Source: Actinomadura madurae (GTDB lineage Bacteria; Actinomycetota; Actinomycetes; Streptosporangiales; Streptosporangiaceae). Taken from it: 64,000 nucleotides of DNA. Each line of letters starts with the position of its first letter. Position 1 is the first letter of the stretch. A program made the translations under genes and the position numbers. The notes beneath the pieces were generated by a model. The model was not told the DNA's origin. It was given only the letters and a program-made list of their open reading frames with translations, and made no database searches. The stretch is from the NCBI RefSeq assembly GCF_900115095.1, contig NZ_FOVH01000009.1, positions 1-64,000 on the forward strand, given 5' to 3'. Of the stretch, positions 1 to 7,692 are shown in pieces.

Positions 1-578
1 CCCCGGCTCGGGATCACCCGGCACCCGTAGATGTCCTTGTCCGACGCCTTGTCCAGCGCCCGATCGAAGTACACGCCGGGCGAGCGGACCAGCTGGGAGA
101 CCACCACCCGCTCGGTCCCGTTGATGATGAAGGTGCCCTTGGGCGACATCAACGGGAAGTCACCCATGAACACCGTCTGGCTCTTGATCTCACCGGTGGT
201 GTTGTTGATGAACTCCGCCGTGACGAACATCGGGGCGGAGTAGGTCATGTCCTTGTCCTTGCACTCCTCCACGGAGTACTTGGGCGGTTCGAACCGGTGG
301 TCACGGAACGACAGCGACATCGTCCCGGAGAAGTCCTCGATCGGACTGATCTCTTCGAAGATCTCCTCCAGCCCCGACTGCGTCGGGACACTCCTACTAC
401 CGGCCTTCTGGGCCGCCTCGACCCGGGCCTTCCACCTCTCATTGCCCAGCAGCCAGTCGAACGAGTCGGTCTGCAGAGCGAGAAGGTCGGGAACCTCAAG
501 CGGCTCGTCAAGGCGCGCGAACGACACGCGACGAGGACCAGCGGGTACGGCGGAGGCGTTGCGCGAGGCTGCTGCCAA
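1..578 (-). CDS. rpoB: RNA polymerase beta subunit, N-terminal part (cut by window edge)
   Basis: This is the first ~192 codons of the beta subunit, the catalytic core subunit of RNA polymerase. Reading the minus strand gives the typical actinobacterial N-terminus (AASRNASAVPAGPRRVSF, then LDEPLEVPDLLALQTDSFDW), followed by FMGDFPLMSPKGTFIINGTE and VVVSQLVRSPGVYFD, which are conserved RpoB signatures. The start is a TTG at 578-576, preceded by GGAAGG (591-586) with 7 nt of spacing; many actinobacterial rpoB genes start with TTG or GTG. The rest of the gene, including the rifampicin region, lies outside the window. Upstream there is no rplL; the next gene is an unrelated VOC protein, which is unusual for rpoB. 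Confidence 0.95.
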   Translation of the reverse strand, partial: MAAASRNASAVPAGPRRVSFARLDEPLEVPDLLALQTDSFDWLLGNERWKARVEAAQKAGSRSVPTQSGLEEIFEEISPIEDFSGTMSLSFRDHRFEPPKYSVEECKDKDMTYSAPMFVTAEFINNTTGEIKSQTVFMGDFPLMSPKGTFIINGTERVVVSQLVRSPGVYFDRALDKASDKDIYGCRVIPSR

Positions 579-679
579 CAGATGTCCTTCCGAGGGCTCG
601 CGGCGGACTGAACACGCGCGCCGGACGCCATCACAGCCAACGCAGGGGAGTGGGGCATCGAGGGCAAGCGCGAGAGGGC

Positions 680-708
680 AGCATAAAGCACGTGAACAGA
701 AATGTCCA
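680..708 (-). promoter_or_regulatory. Housekeeping-type promoter of rpoB
   Basis: On the minus strand a -35 box TGGACA (708-703) is separated by exactly 17 nt from a -10 box TATGCT (685-680). This is a close match to the vegetative sigma (HrdB-type) consensus. Transcription would start near 673, giving a leader of about 95 nt before the TTG start of rpoB. I see no gene between 579 and 803. The promoter shows that this rpoB copy is transcribed independently of an upstream ribosomal protein operon. Confidence 0.7.
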
Positions 709-803
709 CGTGCCGCATTCATTATCAACTTCGATGCCGTGGCCAGGATCGCACGCGCACGTGGACCACGTCAAGTCGCATCGGACGGAGGCGGCCGGCC
801 CGC

Positions 804-1193
804 TCAGGCGGTGGCGGAGGCGGGCTGGAACAGCTCGATCAGGTTGCCGGCCGGATCGGCGAGCAGGATCTGCCGCCCGCCGGGCCCGGCGACCACCTCG
901 CTGCGGAAGGCCAGGCCCGCGCCGCGGAGCCGCTCGATTTCGGCGGCCAGGTCGTCGACGACCAGGTGGATGCGGTTGCGGCCCGGGGCGGCCGCGTCGG
1001 CGGGCGTGGCGCGGGCCCCGGAGCTGGCGGGCCCCGACAGCAGCAGCCGCAGCGGGCCGCGCACCACGTCGGCGAAGGCGGGCACGGCGTCGCGCCCCAG
1101 GGTGAAGCCGAGGTGGGTCGTGTAGAAGTCGACGCACGCCTGGACGTCGTCCACGAGGTAGCGGACGCCGGCGTACTGGTCAGGTGCCGTCAT
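804..1193 (-). CDS. VOC (glyoxalase/bleomycin-resistance fold) family protein
   Basis: A 129-residue single-domain vicinal oxygen chelate protein of typical length. It opens MTAPDQYAGVRYLVDDV and has the paired beta-alpha-beta-beta-beta modules, with a likely metal-binding His in NRIHLVVDD and a Glu in NLIELFQPA near the C-terminus. Members include glyoxalase I-like enzymes, dioxygenases and drug-binding proteins; the substrate cannot be read from the sequence. The ATG at 1193 overlaps the end of the upstream ArsR-ArsC gene by 14 bp, so the two are probably translated together. Actinobacterial ars loci often carry VOC proteins (for example ArsI C-As lyases). The Cys-rich signature expected of ArsI is not seen, so that role is not claimed. 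Confidence 0.8.
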   Translation of the reverse strand: MTAPDQYAGVRYLVDDVQACVDFYTTHLGFTLGRDAVPAFADVVRGPLRLLLSGPASSGARATPADAAAPGRNRIHLVVDDLAAEIERLRGAGLAFRSEVVAGPGGRQILLADPAGNLIELFQPASATA

Positions 1194-1959
1194 GATGGGC
1201 CTCCGATGTCTGGGCGATGACGGGCAGCAGGTGGCGGACGCGGGCATCGATGACCGCCCCGGCGCGGGCGAACGCGGCGTGCTCCGCCCGCCCCGCGGGA
1301 CCCGCCGCCGGGTCGCCGATGCTCCAGTGGACGCGCTGCGGGTCGCCGCCGAACTCGGGGCAGACCTCGCGGACCTTGTCGCACAGAGTGATCACGTAGT
1401 CGAACCGGTGGTCGCGCAGGGTGTCCAGATGGCGGGGCCGCCGGCCGGCGATGTCGATGCCGTACTCCTCGCGCAGCATCCGCACCGCCTGCGGGTGGAC
1501 GGACGGTCTGGGCCGGCTCCCGGCGCTGGCCACGGTCACGCCCCCGGCGGTGTGGTGGCGCAGCAGGGCCTCGGCGATCGGCGAGCGGGCGCTGTTGCCG
1601 GTGCACGCGAACAGCACCGACACGCGCGGCCACCGCCGCGGGCCGGCCGGGGGCGGCGGGGCGGGGCGCAGCGCCGGATGCAGGACGGCCCCGGTGTCGG
1701 CCAGGGCCTGCGCGCAGCGGTCCAGAGCCAGCCGGTAGTAGCTGTCGCGGCCGTCGAAACTGCTGCGGGAGGCGGTGACCAGGCCGCCCTCGCGCAGCAG
1801 CCGCAGATGGTAGGAGACCGCGTTCTGCGGCGCGTCGACCAGCGCCGTCAGCTCGCGGACCCGCAGGTCGCCCGCGGCGAGCGCGGTCAGCAGCCGCCAG
1901 CGCAGCGGGTGGGCGGCCAAGCGCACGAACGCCGGGGCGGCTTGACTCGATGACCCCAT
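1180..1959 (-). CDS. ArsR-family regulator fused to low-Mr phosphatase-type arsenate reductase
   Basis: A 259-residue two-domain protein. Residues ~10-95 form a winged-helix ArsR/SmtB DNA-binding domain (AVSYHLRLLREGGLV recognition helix region). Residues ~112-255 form a low-molecular-weight phosphatase/ArsC domain with the P-loop C119TGNSAR125, further redox-capable Cys193 and Cys200, and a general-acid Asp in IGDP (217). The expected role is arsenate- or arsenite-responsive repression combined with reduction of arsenate to arsenite. The gene diverges from an APC permease and leads into the VOC gene. A -10-like TATCGT (1972-1967) lies 7 nt before the ATG, so the mRNA is probably leaderless, and a perfect palindrome next to it is the likely autoregulatory operator. 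No arsB or acr3 pump is visible nearby. Confidence 0.88.
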   Translation of the reverse strand: MGSSSQAAPAFVRLAAHPLRWRLLTALAAGDLRVRELTALVDAPQNAVSYHLRLLREGGLVTASRSSFDGRDSYYRLALDRCAQALADTGAVLHPALRPAPPPPAGPRRWPRVSVLFACTGNSARSPIAEALLRHHTAGGVTVASAGSRPRPSVHPQAVRMLREEYGIDIAGRRPRHLDTLRDHRFDYVITLCDKVREVCPEFGGDPQRVHWSIGDPAAGPAGRAEHAAFARAGAVIDARVRHLLPVIAQTSEAHHDGT

Positions 1960-1966
1960 GCCACCG

Positions 1967-1990
1967 ACGATACATCAAACCAGTTTGATG
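1967..1990. promoter_or_regulatory. ArsR-type operator and -10 box between divergent ars and permease genes
   Basis: A perfect inverted repeat CATCAAAC-CA-GTTTGATG spans 1973-1990. It is AT-rich in GC-rich surroundings and resembles ArsR/SmtB operators (ATCAA...TTGAT). It abuts TATCGT (1972-1967), a -10 box for the minus-strand ArsR-ArsC gene whose ATG follows 7 nt later. Binding here could repress both the regulator and the divergent permease (start 2047). Confidence 0.75.
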
Positions 1991-2046
1991 GAATAGCGCC
2001 GAGGAATGACGGCGCCGAGGAACGACCCAGCCCGAGGAGACGCGCC

Positions 2047-3324
2047 ATGGCCGAACACCTCACGCGCCGGCTCGGCACCGGCGACGCGGTGGTGATCGGG
2101 CTCGGGTCGATGCTCGGGGCGGGGGTGTTCGCCGCCTTCGGCCCCGCCGCCCGCGCCGCCGGCACCGGCCTGCTGATCGGGCTGCTGGCCGCCGCGGTGA
2201 TCGCGTACTGCAACGCGACCGCCTCCGCGCAGCTCGCGGCCGTCTACCCCACGTCCGGCGGCACCTACGTCTACGGACGCGAGCGCCTCGGCCACTGGTG
2301 GGGCTTCACGGCCGGGTGGGGGTTCGTGGTCGGCAAGACCGCCTCGTGCGCCGCCATGGCGCTCACGTTCGCCTCCTACGCGGTCCCGGGCCCCTGGTGG
2401 GCGCAGCGCGCCGCCGCCGTCGCGGCCGTGCTCGGGCTGGCCGCCCTCAACTACCGCGGCGTCACCAGGACCGCCATGCTCACCCGGGTGCTCGTCGCCG
2501 GCACCCTGACCGCGCTGGCGGTCGTGGTGGCCGGCATCGCTGCGGGCGGCGACGCCGGCGCCGCGAACCTGGGCGGGTGGGCGTCCCTGCGGGCGGGCGG
2601 CGCCTACGGCGTCCTGCAGGCCGCGGGGCTGCTGTTCTTCGCCTTCGCCGGCTACGCCCGCATCGCCACCATGGGGGAGGAGGTCCGCGACCCGCGCCGC
2701 ACCATCGTCCGCGCCATCCCGATCGCCCTGTTCCTCACGGTCGCGATCTACCTGGTGGTGGGGACGGCGGCGCTGGTGGCCGCCGGGCCGGACCGGCTCG
2801 CCGGCTCGGCCGCGCCGCTGGCCACCGCCGTCGAGGCGGCCGGTGCCCCCGCCCTGGCCCCGGTGGTGCGGGCCGGCGGGGCGGTGGCGGCGCTCGGCGC
2901 GCTGCTGGCCCTGATCGCCGGTGTCGGCCGGACCGGCCTGGCCATGGCCCGCCACGGTGACCTGCCCGTCCGGCTCGCCGCCGTCCACCCCCGCCACCGG
3001 GTGCCGCACCATGCCGAGATCGCCCTCGCGGCCGCGGTGAGCGTGCTGGTGGCGACCGCCGACCTGCGCGGCGTGATCGGCTTCTCCTCGTTCGGCGTCC
3101 TGGTCTACTACGCCATCGCCAACGCCGCGGCGCTCACCCAGCCCGCCGCCGACCGCCGGTGGCCGCGCGCCCTGCACCTGCTCGGCGCCGCCGGCTGCGT
3201 GACCCTGTCGGCCGCGCTGCCCTGGCCGTCCGTCCTCGCCGGCGCGGCGATGTTCGCCGCCGGGCTGGCCGGCCGGTGGCTGGTGCTGCGCCACCGGGCA
3301 TCCGGCGCGGGGCGCGAGGGGTGA
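2047..3324 (+). CDS. APC-superfamily amino acid/polyamine permease
   Basis: A 425-residue integral membrane protein with about 12 hydrophobic segments. The N-terminal motif VVIGLGSMLGAGVFAAFGPAA is the glycine-rich first helix of the amino acid-polyamine-organocation superfamily, and TSGGTYVYGRERLG is typical of the second or third helix. The ATG at 2047 follows GAGGAGA (2034-2040) at good spacing. The gene diverges from the ArsR-ArsC fusion across a shared palindromic operator, so it may be regulated by it. Such permeases are found beside arsR-arsC fusions in other actinomycetes, but what is carried is not known. Reading it as a plain amino acid importer is equally possible. Confidence 0.85.
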   Translation: MAEHLTRRLGTGDAVVIGLGSMLGAGVFAAFGPAARAAGTGLLIGLLAAAVIAYCNATASAQLAAVYPTSGGTYVYGRERLGHWWGFTAGWGFVVGKTASCAAMALTFASYAVPGPWWAQRAAAVAAVLGLAALNYRGVTRTAMLTRVLVAGTLTALAVVVAGIAAGGDAGAANLGGWASLRAGGAYGVLQAAGLLFFAFAGYARIATMGEEVRDPRRTIVRAIPIALFLTVAIYLVVGTAALVAAGPDRLAGSAAPLATAVEAAGAPALAPVVRAGGAVAALGALLALIAGVGRTGLAMARHGDLPVRLAAVHPRHRVPHHAEIALAAAVSVLVATADLRGVIGFSSFGVLVYYAIANAAALTQPAADRRWPRALHLLGAAGCVTLSAALPWPSVLAGAAMFAAGLAGRWLVLRHRASGAGREG

Positions 3325-3399
3325 AATCTCGGCAAAGGCCGGGCACGCGCTTGGGCAGGACGTCCGGGAGGACCCCGGCGGTGCCGTTAACGTGCGGGA

Positions 3400-4626
3400 A
3401 TGCCGCCCACGTCCGGCAGCGCACCCGGCGAGGCACCCGGTGAGACGTTCGCCCCCGCGTCCGTCTACGGGCCCGCCGACGTCCCGCCCGACGACCACGC
3501 CGCGCGGGCCGCCGCCGGCCCCGCCCACCGGATGCCGCCGTGGCTGCCGAAGGCGTTCGTGCTGGCCGGCGCGGTCGTGCTGGCGTTCATGGCGGGGCTG
3601 TGGCTGCTGGAGCGGCTCCGGGAGCTGCTGCTGCTCCTGCTCATCTCGCTGTTCCTGGCGTTCGCGATCGAGCCGGCGGTGAACTGGCTGGCGCGGCGCG
3701 GGTGGCGGCGCGGTCTGGCGACCGGGGCGATGTTCCTGGTCATCGGCCTGCTGCTCGCCGGGTTCCTCGGCGGCATCGGGTCGCTGCTGGCCACCCAGAC
3801 CACCAACCTCATCGACGGGTTCCCCGGCTACGTCCGCAGCCTCATCGGCTGGGTGAACGACACGTTCGGGACGAACCTGTCCCAGGAGACGCTGTTCGAG
3901 CGGCTGCCCACCGTCAGCGGCGCGCTGACCCGCCACCTGTCGTCGATCGCGGGCAACGTGTGGGGGATCGGCACCACCGCGTTCGGCGTCATCTTCAACA
4001 CCCTCGGCGTGCTGCTGTTCACCTTCTACCTGTCGGCGGAGGGCCCGCGGTTCCGCCGGACGGTCTGCTCGGTGCTGCCGCCGCAACGCCAGCACCAGGT
4101 GCTGCGCGCCTGGGAGATCGCCGTCGACAAGACCGGCGGCTACATCTACTCGCGGGGCCTGCTGGCCCTCATCTCCGGCATCGCCCACTACGCCGCCATG
4201 GCCGGGCTCGGCGTCCCCTACGCGGCGACGCTGGCGCTGTGGGTCGGGGTGGTGTCGCAGTTCATCCCGGCCGTCGGCACCTACCTGGCGGGGGCGGTGC
4301 CCGTGCTCATCGCGCTGACGAAGGGGCCGTCGACGGCGCTGTGGATGCTGCTGTTCGTCCTGGCCTACCAGCAGCTGGAGAACTACCTGCTGCAGCCGCG
4401 CATCACCGCGCGGACCCTCGACATGCACCCGGCGGTCGCGTTCGGGCTCATCCTGGCCGGAGCGGCCGTCGCCGGGCCCATCGGGGTGCTCCTGGCGATC
4501 CCGCTCGGCGCCACCATCCAGGCCTTCGCCACCGCCTACGTGCGCCGCTACGACGTGGAGGTGCATCCGCTGACCGAGCCGGACGCGCCCGCCGGACGCT
4601 GGTGGCGGTGGCTTCGCCGCGACTGA
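3400..4626 (+). CDS. AI-2E family (PerM/YhhT-type) membrane transporter
   Basis: A 408-residue protein with a hydrophilic N-terminus (~45 residues) followed by about eight membrane segments. The middle part (FPGYVRSLIGWVNDTFGT) and the C-terminal stretch GTYLAGAVPVLIALTKGPST and QQLENYLLQPRI are characteristic of the AI-2E/PerM family. Some members export autoinducer-2 and others work as Na+/H+ antiporters, so the substrate here is unknown. A TAACGT -10 box (3388-3393) lies 6 nt before the ATG, suggesting a leaderless transcript. Confidence 0.85.
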   Translation: MPPTSGSAPGEAPGETFAPASVYGPADVPPDDHAARAAAGPAHRMPPWLPKAFVLAGAVVLAFMAGLWLLERLRELLLLLLISLFLAFAIEPAVNWLARRGWRRGLATGAMFLVIGLLLAGFLGGIGSLLATQTTNLIDGFPGYVRSLIGWVNDTFGTNLSQETLFERLPTVSGALTRHLSSIAGNVWGIGTTAFGVIFNTLGVLLFTFYLSAEGPRFRRTVCSVLPPQRQHQVLRAWEIAVDKTGGYIYSRGLLALISGIAHYAAMAGLGVPYAATLALWVGVVSQFIPAVGTYLAGAVPVLIALTKGPSTALWMLLFVLAYQQLENYLLQPRITARTLDMHPAVAFGLILAGAAVAGPIGVLLAIPLGATIQAFATAYVRRYDVEVHPLTEPDAPAGRWWRWLRRD

Positions 4627-4665
4627 CCCGGTGCCGCGACTGACCCGCACCCCGGCGCGGCGGGC

Positions 4666-5034
4666 TCAGGCGACCGCGCGGAGGCGGTCGTCCAGCGCGT
4701 CCAGGTCGGGCACGAACCACACGTGGCCGGCGGTGCCGGACTCGTGGACGAGGGCGCGCAGCGCCGGGCTCGCCGCCACGTGCGCGGAGACGTCGCCGAC
4801 GACCGCCAGCCGCAGCCGGTAGTTGGCGAACTTCTGCATGATCTCGCCGGCGAGGCGGGTGCCGAGCGAGAAGAACCGCTCGTCCAGCCGCGCCACGGGC
4901 ACCGCCACCGCCTCGGCGCCGAGGAACGACGCGCCGATCAGGTCGAGCGCGTCCTGGACCGTGGCCACCGGCGGGCCGTCCGGGTCGCACGTCAGCACCG
5001 CGACGCCAGCCCGTTCCCGGATCACGTCAGGCAT
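4666..5034 (-). CDS. DUF4180 protein
   Basis: A 122-residue soluble protein. The pattern DLIGASFLGAEAVAVP, then LAGEIMQKFANYRLRLAVVGD, then SPALRALVHESGTAGHVWFV matches DUF4180, a small family of unknown function often found next to transcriptional regulators. The gene starts within the last codons of the upstream HTH gene (8-bp overlap, 5027-5034), so the two form a translationally coupled pair. No catalytic motif is evident. Confidence 0.8.
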   Translation of the reverse strand: MPDVIRERAGVAVLTCDPDGPPVATVQDALDLIGASFLGAEAVAVPVARLDERFFSLGTRLAGEIMQKFANYRLRLAVVGDVSAHVAASPALRALVHESGTAGHVWFVPDLDALDDRLRAVA

Positions 5035-5473
5035 CGCCGTCCTCCCCGTTCGACAGACCGCCGAGTACCGAATCCAGCAGCCGCAGGACGTCGGCCGTGG
5101 CGGCCGCGCCGCCCATGATCACCAGTTTCATCCGGTTCCGTTCCTCGTCGTGGACGACCTGGACGCGCAGCGGGTGCGCCGGGTCGCCGGTGCTGATCCC
5201 GGCCAGGACGAGCGTGCCCAGCCGGTCGGCCGCGGCCCGGCCGACCCCGTCGATCTGCACGATGCTCGACACCTCCACCGCGCCGGGCCCCGGAAGCGGG
5301 GCGGCGCGGCGGGCACGCCCGGTCAGCGCCTCCAGGTCCGCCGGGGCGATCCGGTACTGCTTGCCGATCCGCACCGCGTTGAGCCGGCCGTCGCGGATGT
5401 AGCCGCGCACCGTCCGCACATGCAGCCCGAGGAGATCGGCGACCTCCTCGACCGAGTACATTTTCTGCTCCAT
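5027..5473 (-). CDS. HTH (excisionase/MerR-like) DNA-binding protein
   Basis: A 148-residue protein with an N-terminal winged helix MYSVEEVADLLGLHVRTVRGYI of the excisionase/MerR-like type, reading on to RIGKQYRIAPADLEALTGRA. The C-terminal ~85 residues are a predicted alpha/beta domain (VSSIVQIDGVGRAAADRLG, then RVQVVHDEERNRMKLVIMGG), probably a sensing or dimerisation module. The start is ambiguous: GTG-ATG sit together at 5476-5471, just after a TAGTTT -10-like box (5487-5482), and a further ATG lies five codons downstream. The gene is coupled to DUF4180, and the pair looks like a small autoregulated stress or redox module of unknown signal. Confidence 0.75.
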   Translation of the reverse strand: MEQKMYSVEEVADLLGLHVRTVRGYIRDGRLNAVRIGKQYRIAPADLEALTGRARRAAPLPGPGAVEVSSIVQIDGVGRAAADRLGTLVLAGISTGDPAHPLRVQVVHDEERNRMKLVIMGGAAATADVLRLLDSVLGGLSNGEDGDA

Positions 5474-5505
5474 CACTCCCTAAACTACTGTATATAGAGA
5501 GTGAT
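5472..5505. promoter_or_regulatory. AT-rich inverted repeat upstream of the HTH/DUF4180 pair
   Basis: ATCACTC (5472-5478) and GAGTGAT (5499-5505) form an inverted repeat around an AT-rich core (TATATAC, TAGTTT on the minus strand) that also holds the likely -10 box. Its location at the start codon suggests autoregulation. Between here and 5660 I see no gene, only the ribosome-binding region of the GH3 gene. Confidence 0.45.
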
Positions 5506-5660
5506 ACGGATGTTTATGGCATGCCCGGCTTGCCGGGGCCGGGCGGGGCCGGTTCCCGGGCGGATCGTCGACCATTGCCATGGACGGGCGCGCCCGGCCG
5601 GTCTAACGTGCCAGGAGGAACCTTGATCATCGGGCCGCTCGGGGGCGGGAGGGAGCCGAC

Positions 5661-7535
5661 ATGTACCGTCCCAGGACGCGCCGCCGCCGGTGGCTCGCCG
5701 GCCTCACGGCGGGAGCCCTCGCCGTGACCGGCCTGGCCGCACCGGACGCCGCCGCGGCGCCCGCCGCGGCGGCGCAGGCCGCGCGGCACGGCGGCAAGGA
5801 CCCGCGGCACGGCGGCAAGGACCCGCGGCTGCTGCGGCTCCTGCGCTCGATGTCGCTGGAGGACAAGGCCGCCCAGCTGTTCGTCCTGCAGATCTTCGGG
5901 ACCAGCGCGACCACCACCGACCCCGCCGCCGTCGCCGCCAACCGCAGGCTGTACGGGGTCGACGACGCCGCCCAGGTCATCGCCCGCTACCACCCCGGCG
6001 GGATCATCTACTACGGCGAGAACGTCCGGGACCCGCACCAGCTCGCCGCCTTCTCCAACGGCATCCAGCGCGCCGCCGCGGCGACGCCGCTGAAGATCCC
6101 CGCCACGATCGCCACCGACCAGGAGGGCGGCATCGTCGCCCGCGTCCAGCCGCCCGCCACGCAGTCGCCCGGCGCCATGGCGCTGGCCGCCGGGCGACGC
6201 ACCGGCGACGCCCGCGCCCTGGCCCGCATCACCGGACGCGAGCTGCGCGCCATCGGCGTCAACCAGGACTACGCGCCCGACGCCGACGTCAACGTGAACC
6301 CGGCCAACCCCGTCATCGGCGTCCGGTCCTTCGGGTCCGACCCCGCCCTGGTCGCCTCCATGGTCACCGCGCAGGTCGGCGGATACCGCTCCGGGGGAGT
6401 GACCCCGACCGTCAAGCACTTCCCGGGACACGGCGACACCACCACCGACAGCCACACCGGCGTCCCGCACATCGACCACACCCGCGCCGAATGGGAGCGG
6501 CTCGACCTGCCGCCGTTCCGCGCCGCGATCCGGCACGGCGTCGACTCCATCATGACCGCGCACATCGTTGTTCCGTCGCTGGACCCCTCCGGCGACCCCG
6601 CCACGCTGTCGCGGCCCATCCTCACCGGCATCCTGCGCGAGCAGCTGCGCTACCGAGGCGTCGTCGTCACCGACGCGCTCGACATGCAGGGCGTCCGCGA
6701 CAAGTACGGCGACGAGAACATTCCCGTCCTCGCCCTCAAGGCCGGCGCGGACGTTCTGCTCAAACCGCCGGCGGACGCCCAGGGCGACGGCGTGTTCCCC
6801 CGCCAGCTCGCCGCCGTCGTCAACGCCGTCAAGACCGGTGAGCTGGCGCGCGAGCGCCTCGACGAGTCCGTCTACCGGATCCTGGAGCTGAAGCGCAAGC
6901 GCGGCCTGTTCCGCGACCCCTACGCCGACGAGTCGAAGATCGACCAGATCGTCGGGACGCCCGCGCACCTGGCCGTCGCGCAGCGCGCCACCGACCGCAC
7001 CACCACCCTGGTCAAGAACGGCGCCGGGATCCTGCCGCTGCGGCCCGGCGCCCGCGACGTGCTGGTCACCGGCTGGGGGGTGTCCACCACCGCCTCCCTC
7101 GGCACCGAGATCGCCCGCCGCGGCGCCGTCACCACCATCCGGCAGACCGGCATCAACCCCGGCCAGGCCGAGATCGACCAGGCCGTCGCCGCCGCGAAGG
7201 ACAAGGACCTCGTCGTCGCCGTCACCAACCGCGCCTGGGACGTCAAGGACGAGCCAGGCCACAACGGGCCCGGCCAGACGAACCTCGTCAAGGCGCTCAT
7301 CGCCACCGGCCGGCCCGTCGTCGTGATCGCGGTCCGCGACCCCTACGACATCGCCTGGTTCCCCGAGGCGACCACCTACCTCGCCACCTACTCCTACACC
7401 GCCGAGGCGCTGCGCTCGGCCGCCCGGACGCTGTTCGGCGAGCTGAACCCGCGCGGCCGCCTGCCCGTCGCCATCCCCGTCAAGGACCAGCCCGGCTCCG
7501 TCCTCTACCCCTACGGGCACGGGTTGGGCTACTGA
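5661..7535 (+). CDS. Secreted GH3 beta-N-acetylhexosaminidase-like glycosidase
   Basis: A 624-residue exported glycoside hydrolase family 3 enzyme. Residues 1-33 are a signal peptide with an Arg-rich start and an Ala-rich cleavage region. The catalytic TIM barrel carries KHFPGHGDTTTDSH (252-265), the NagZ signature including the Asp-His dyad (263/265), and the nucleophile Asp338 in VVVTDALDM. A C-terminal alpha/beta sandwich follows. The KHFPGHG and DSH motifs argue for N-acetylglucosaminidase activity on peptidoglycan or chitin fragments rather than beta-glucosidase activity. Just after the signal peptide is a short tandem repeat (RHGGKDP twice). The SD AGGGAG precedes the ATG. Confidence 0.9.
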   Translation: MYRPRTRRRRWLAGLTAGALAVTGLAAPDAAAAPAAAAQAARHGGKDPRHGGKDPRLLRLLRSMSLEDKAAQLFVLQIFGTSATTTDPAAVAANRRLYGVDDAAQVIARYHPGGIIYYGENVRDPHQLAAFSNGIQRAAAATPLKIPATIATDQEGGIVARVQPPATQSPGAMALAAGRRTGDARALARITGRELRAIGVNQDYAPDADVNVNPANPVIGVRSFGSDPALVASMVTAQVGGYRSGGVTPTVKHFPGHGDTTTDSHTGVPHIDHTRAEWERLDLPPFRAAIRHGVDSIMTAHIVVPSLDPSGDPATLSRPILTGILREQLRYRGVVVTDALDMQGVRDKYGDENIPVLALKAGADVLLKPPADAQGDGVFPRQLAAVVNAVKTGELARERLDESVYRILELKRKRGLFRDPYADESKIDQIVGTPAHLAVAQRATDRTTTLVKNGAGILPLRPGARDVLVTGWGVSTTASLGTEIARRGAVTTIRQTGINPGQAEIDQAVAAAKDKDLVVAVTNRAWDVKDEPGHNGPGQTNLVKALIATGRPVVVIAVRDPYDIAWFPEATTYLATYSYTAEALRSAARTLFGELNPRGRLPVAIPVKDQPGSVLYPYGHGLGY

Positions 7536-7545
7536 CCGCCGCGTA

Positions 7546-7583
7546 CGCGGGCGCCCGGCCGGGTCGGCGGCCGGGCGCCCGCG
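7546..7583. terminator. Strong GC hairpin between convergent genes
   Basis: A perfect 16-bp inverted repeat (7546-7561 and 7568-7583, arms CGCGGGCGCCCGGCCG) with a 6-nt loop sits between the stop of the GH3 gene and the stop of the convergent esterase gene. There is no U-tract, as is usual in high-GC actinobacteria. It could terminate in both directions. Confidence 0.65.
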
Positions 7584-7692
7584 GACGCGGCGGCCCGGTC
7601 CCGGGTCGGCAGCCGCAGCCGCACCGGAACCGGGCCGGGTTCTGGTTCATGTCGGGCCAGGGGGCGCCGTCCGCGGAGGCGGCGCCCCGGCG

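Noticed and set aside
1975..4650. Very long open frames antisense to the permease and AI-2E genes (and likewise antisense to the GH3 gene, 5514-7520)
   Set aside because: They arise from the high-GC third-position bias. They are low-complexity (Gly/Arg/Gln-rich), lack families, and oppose well-supported genes.
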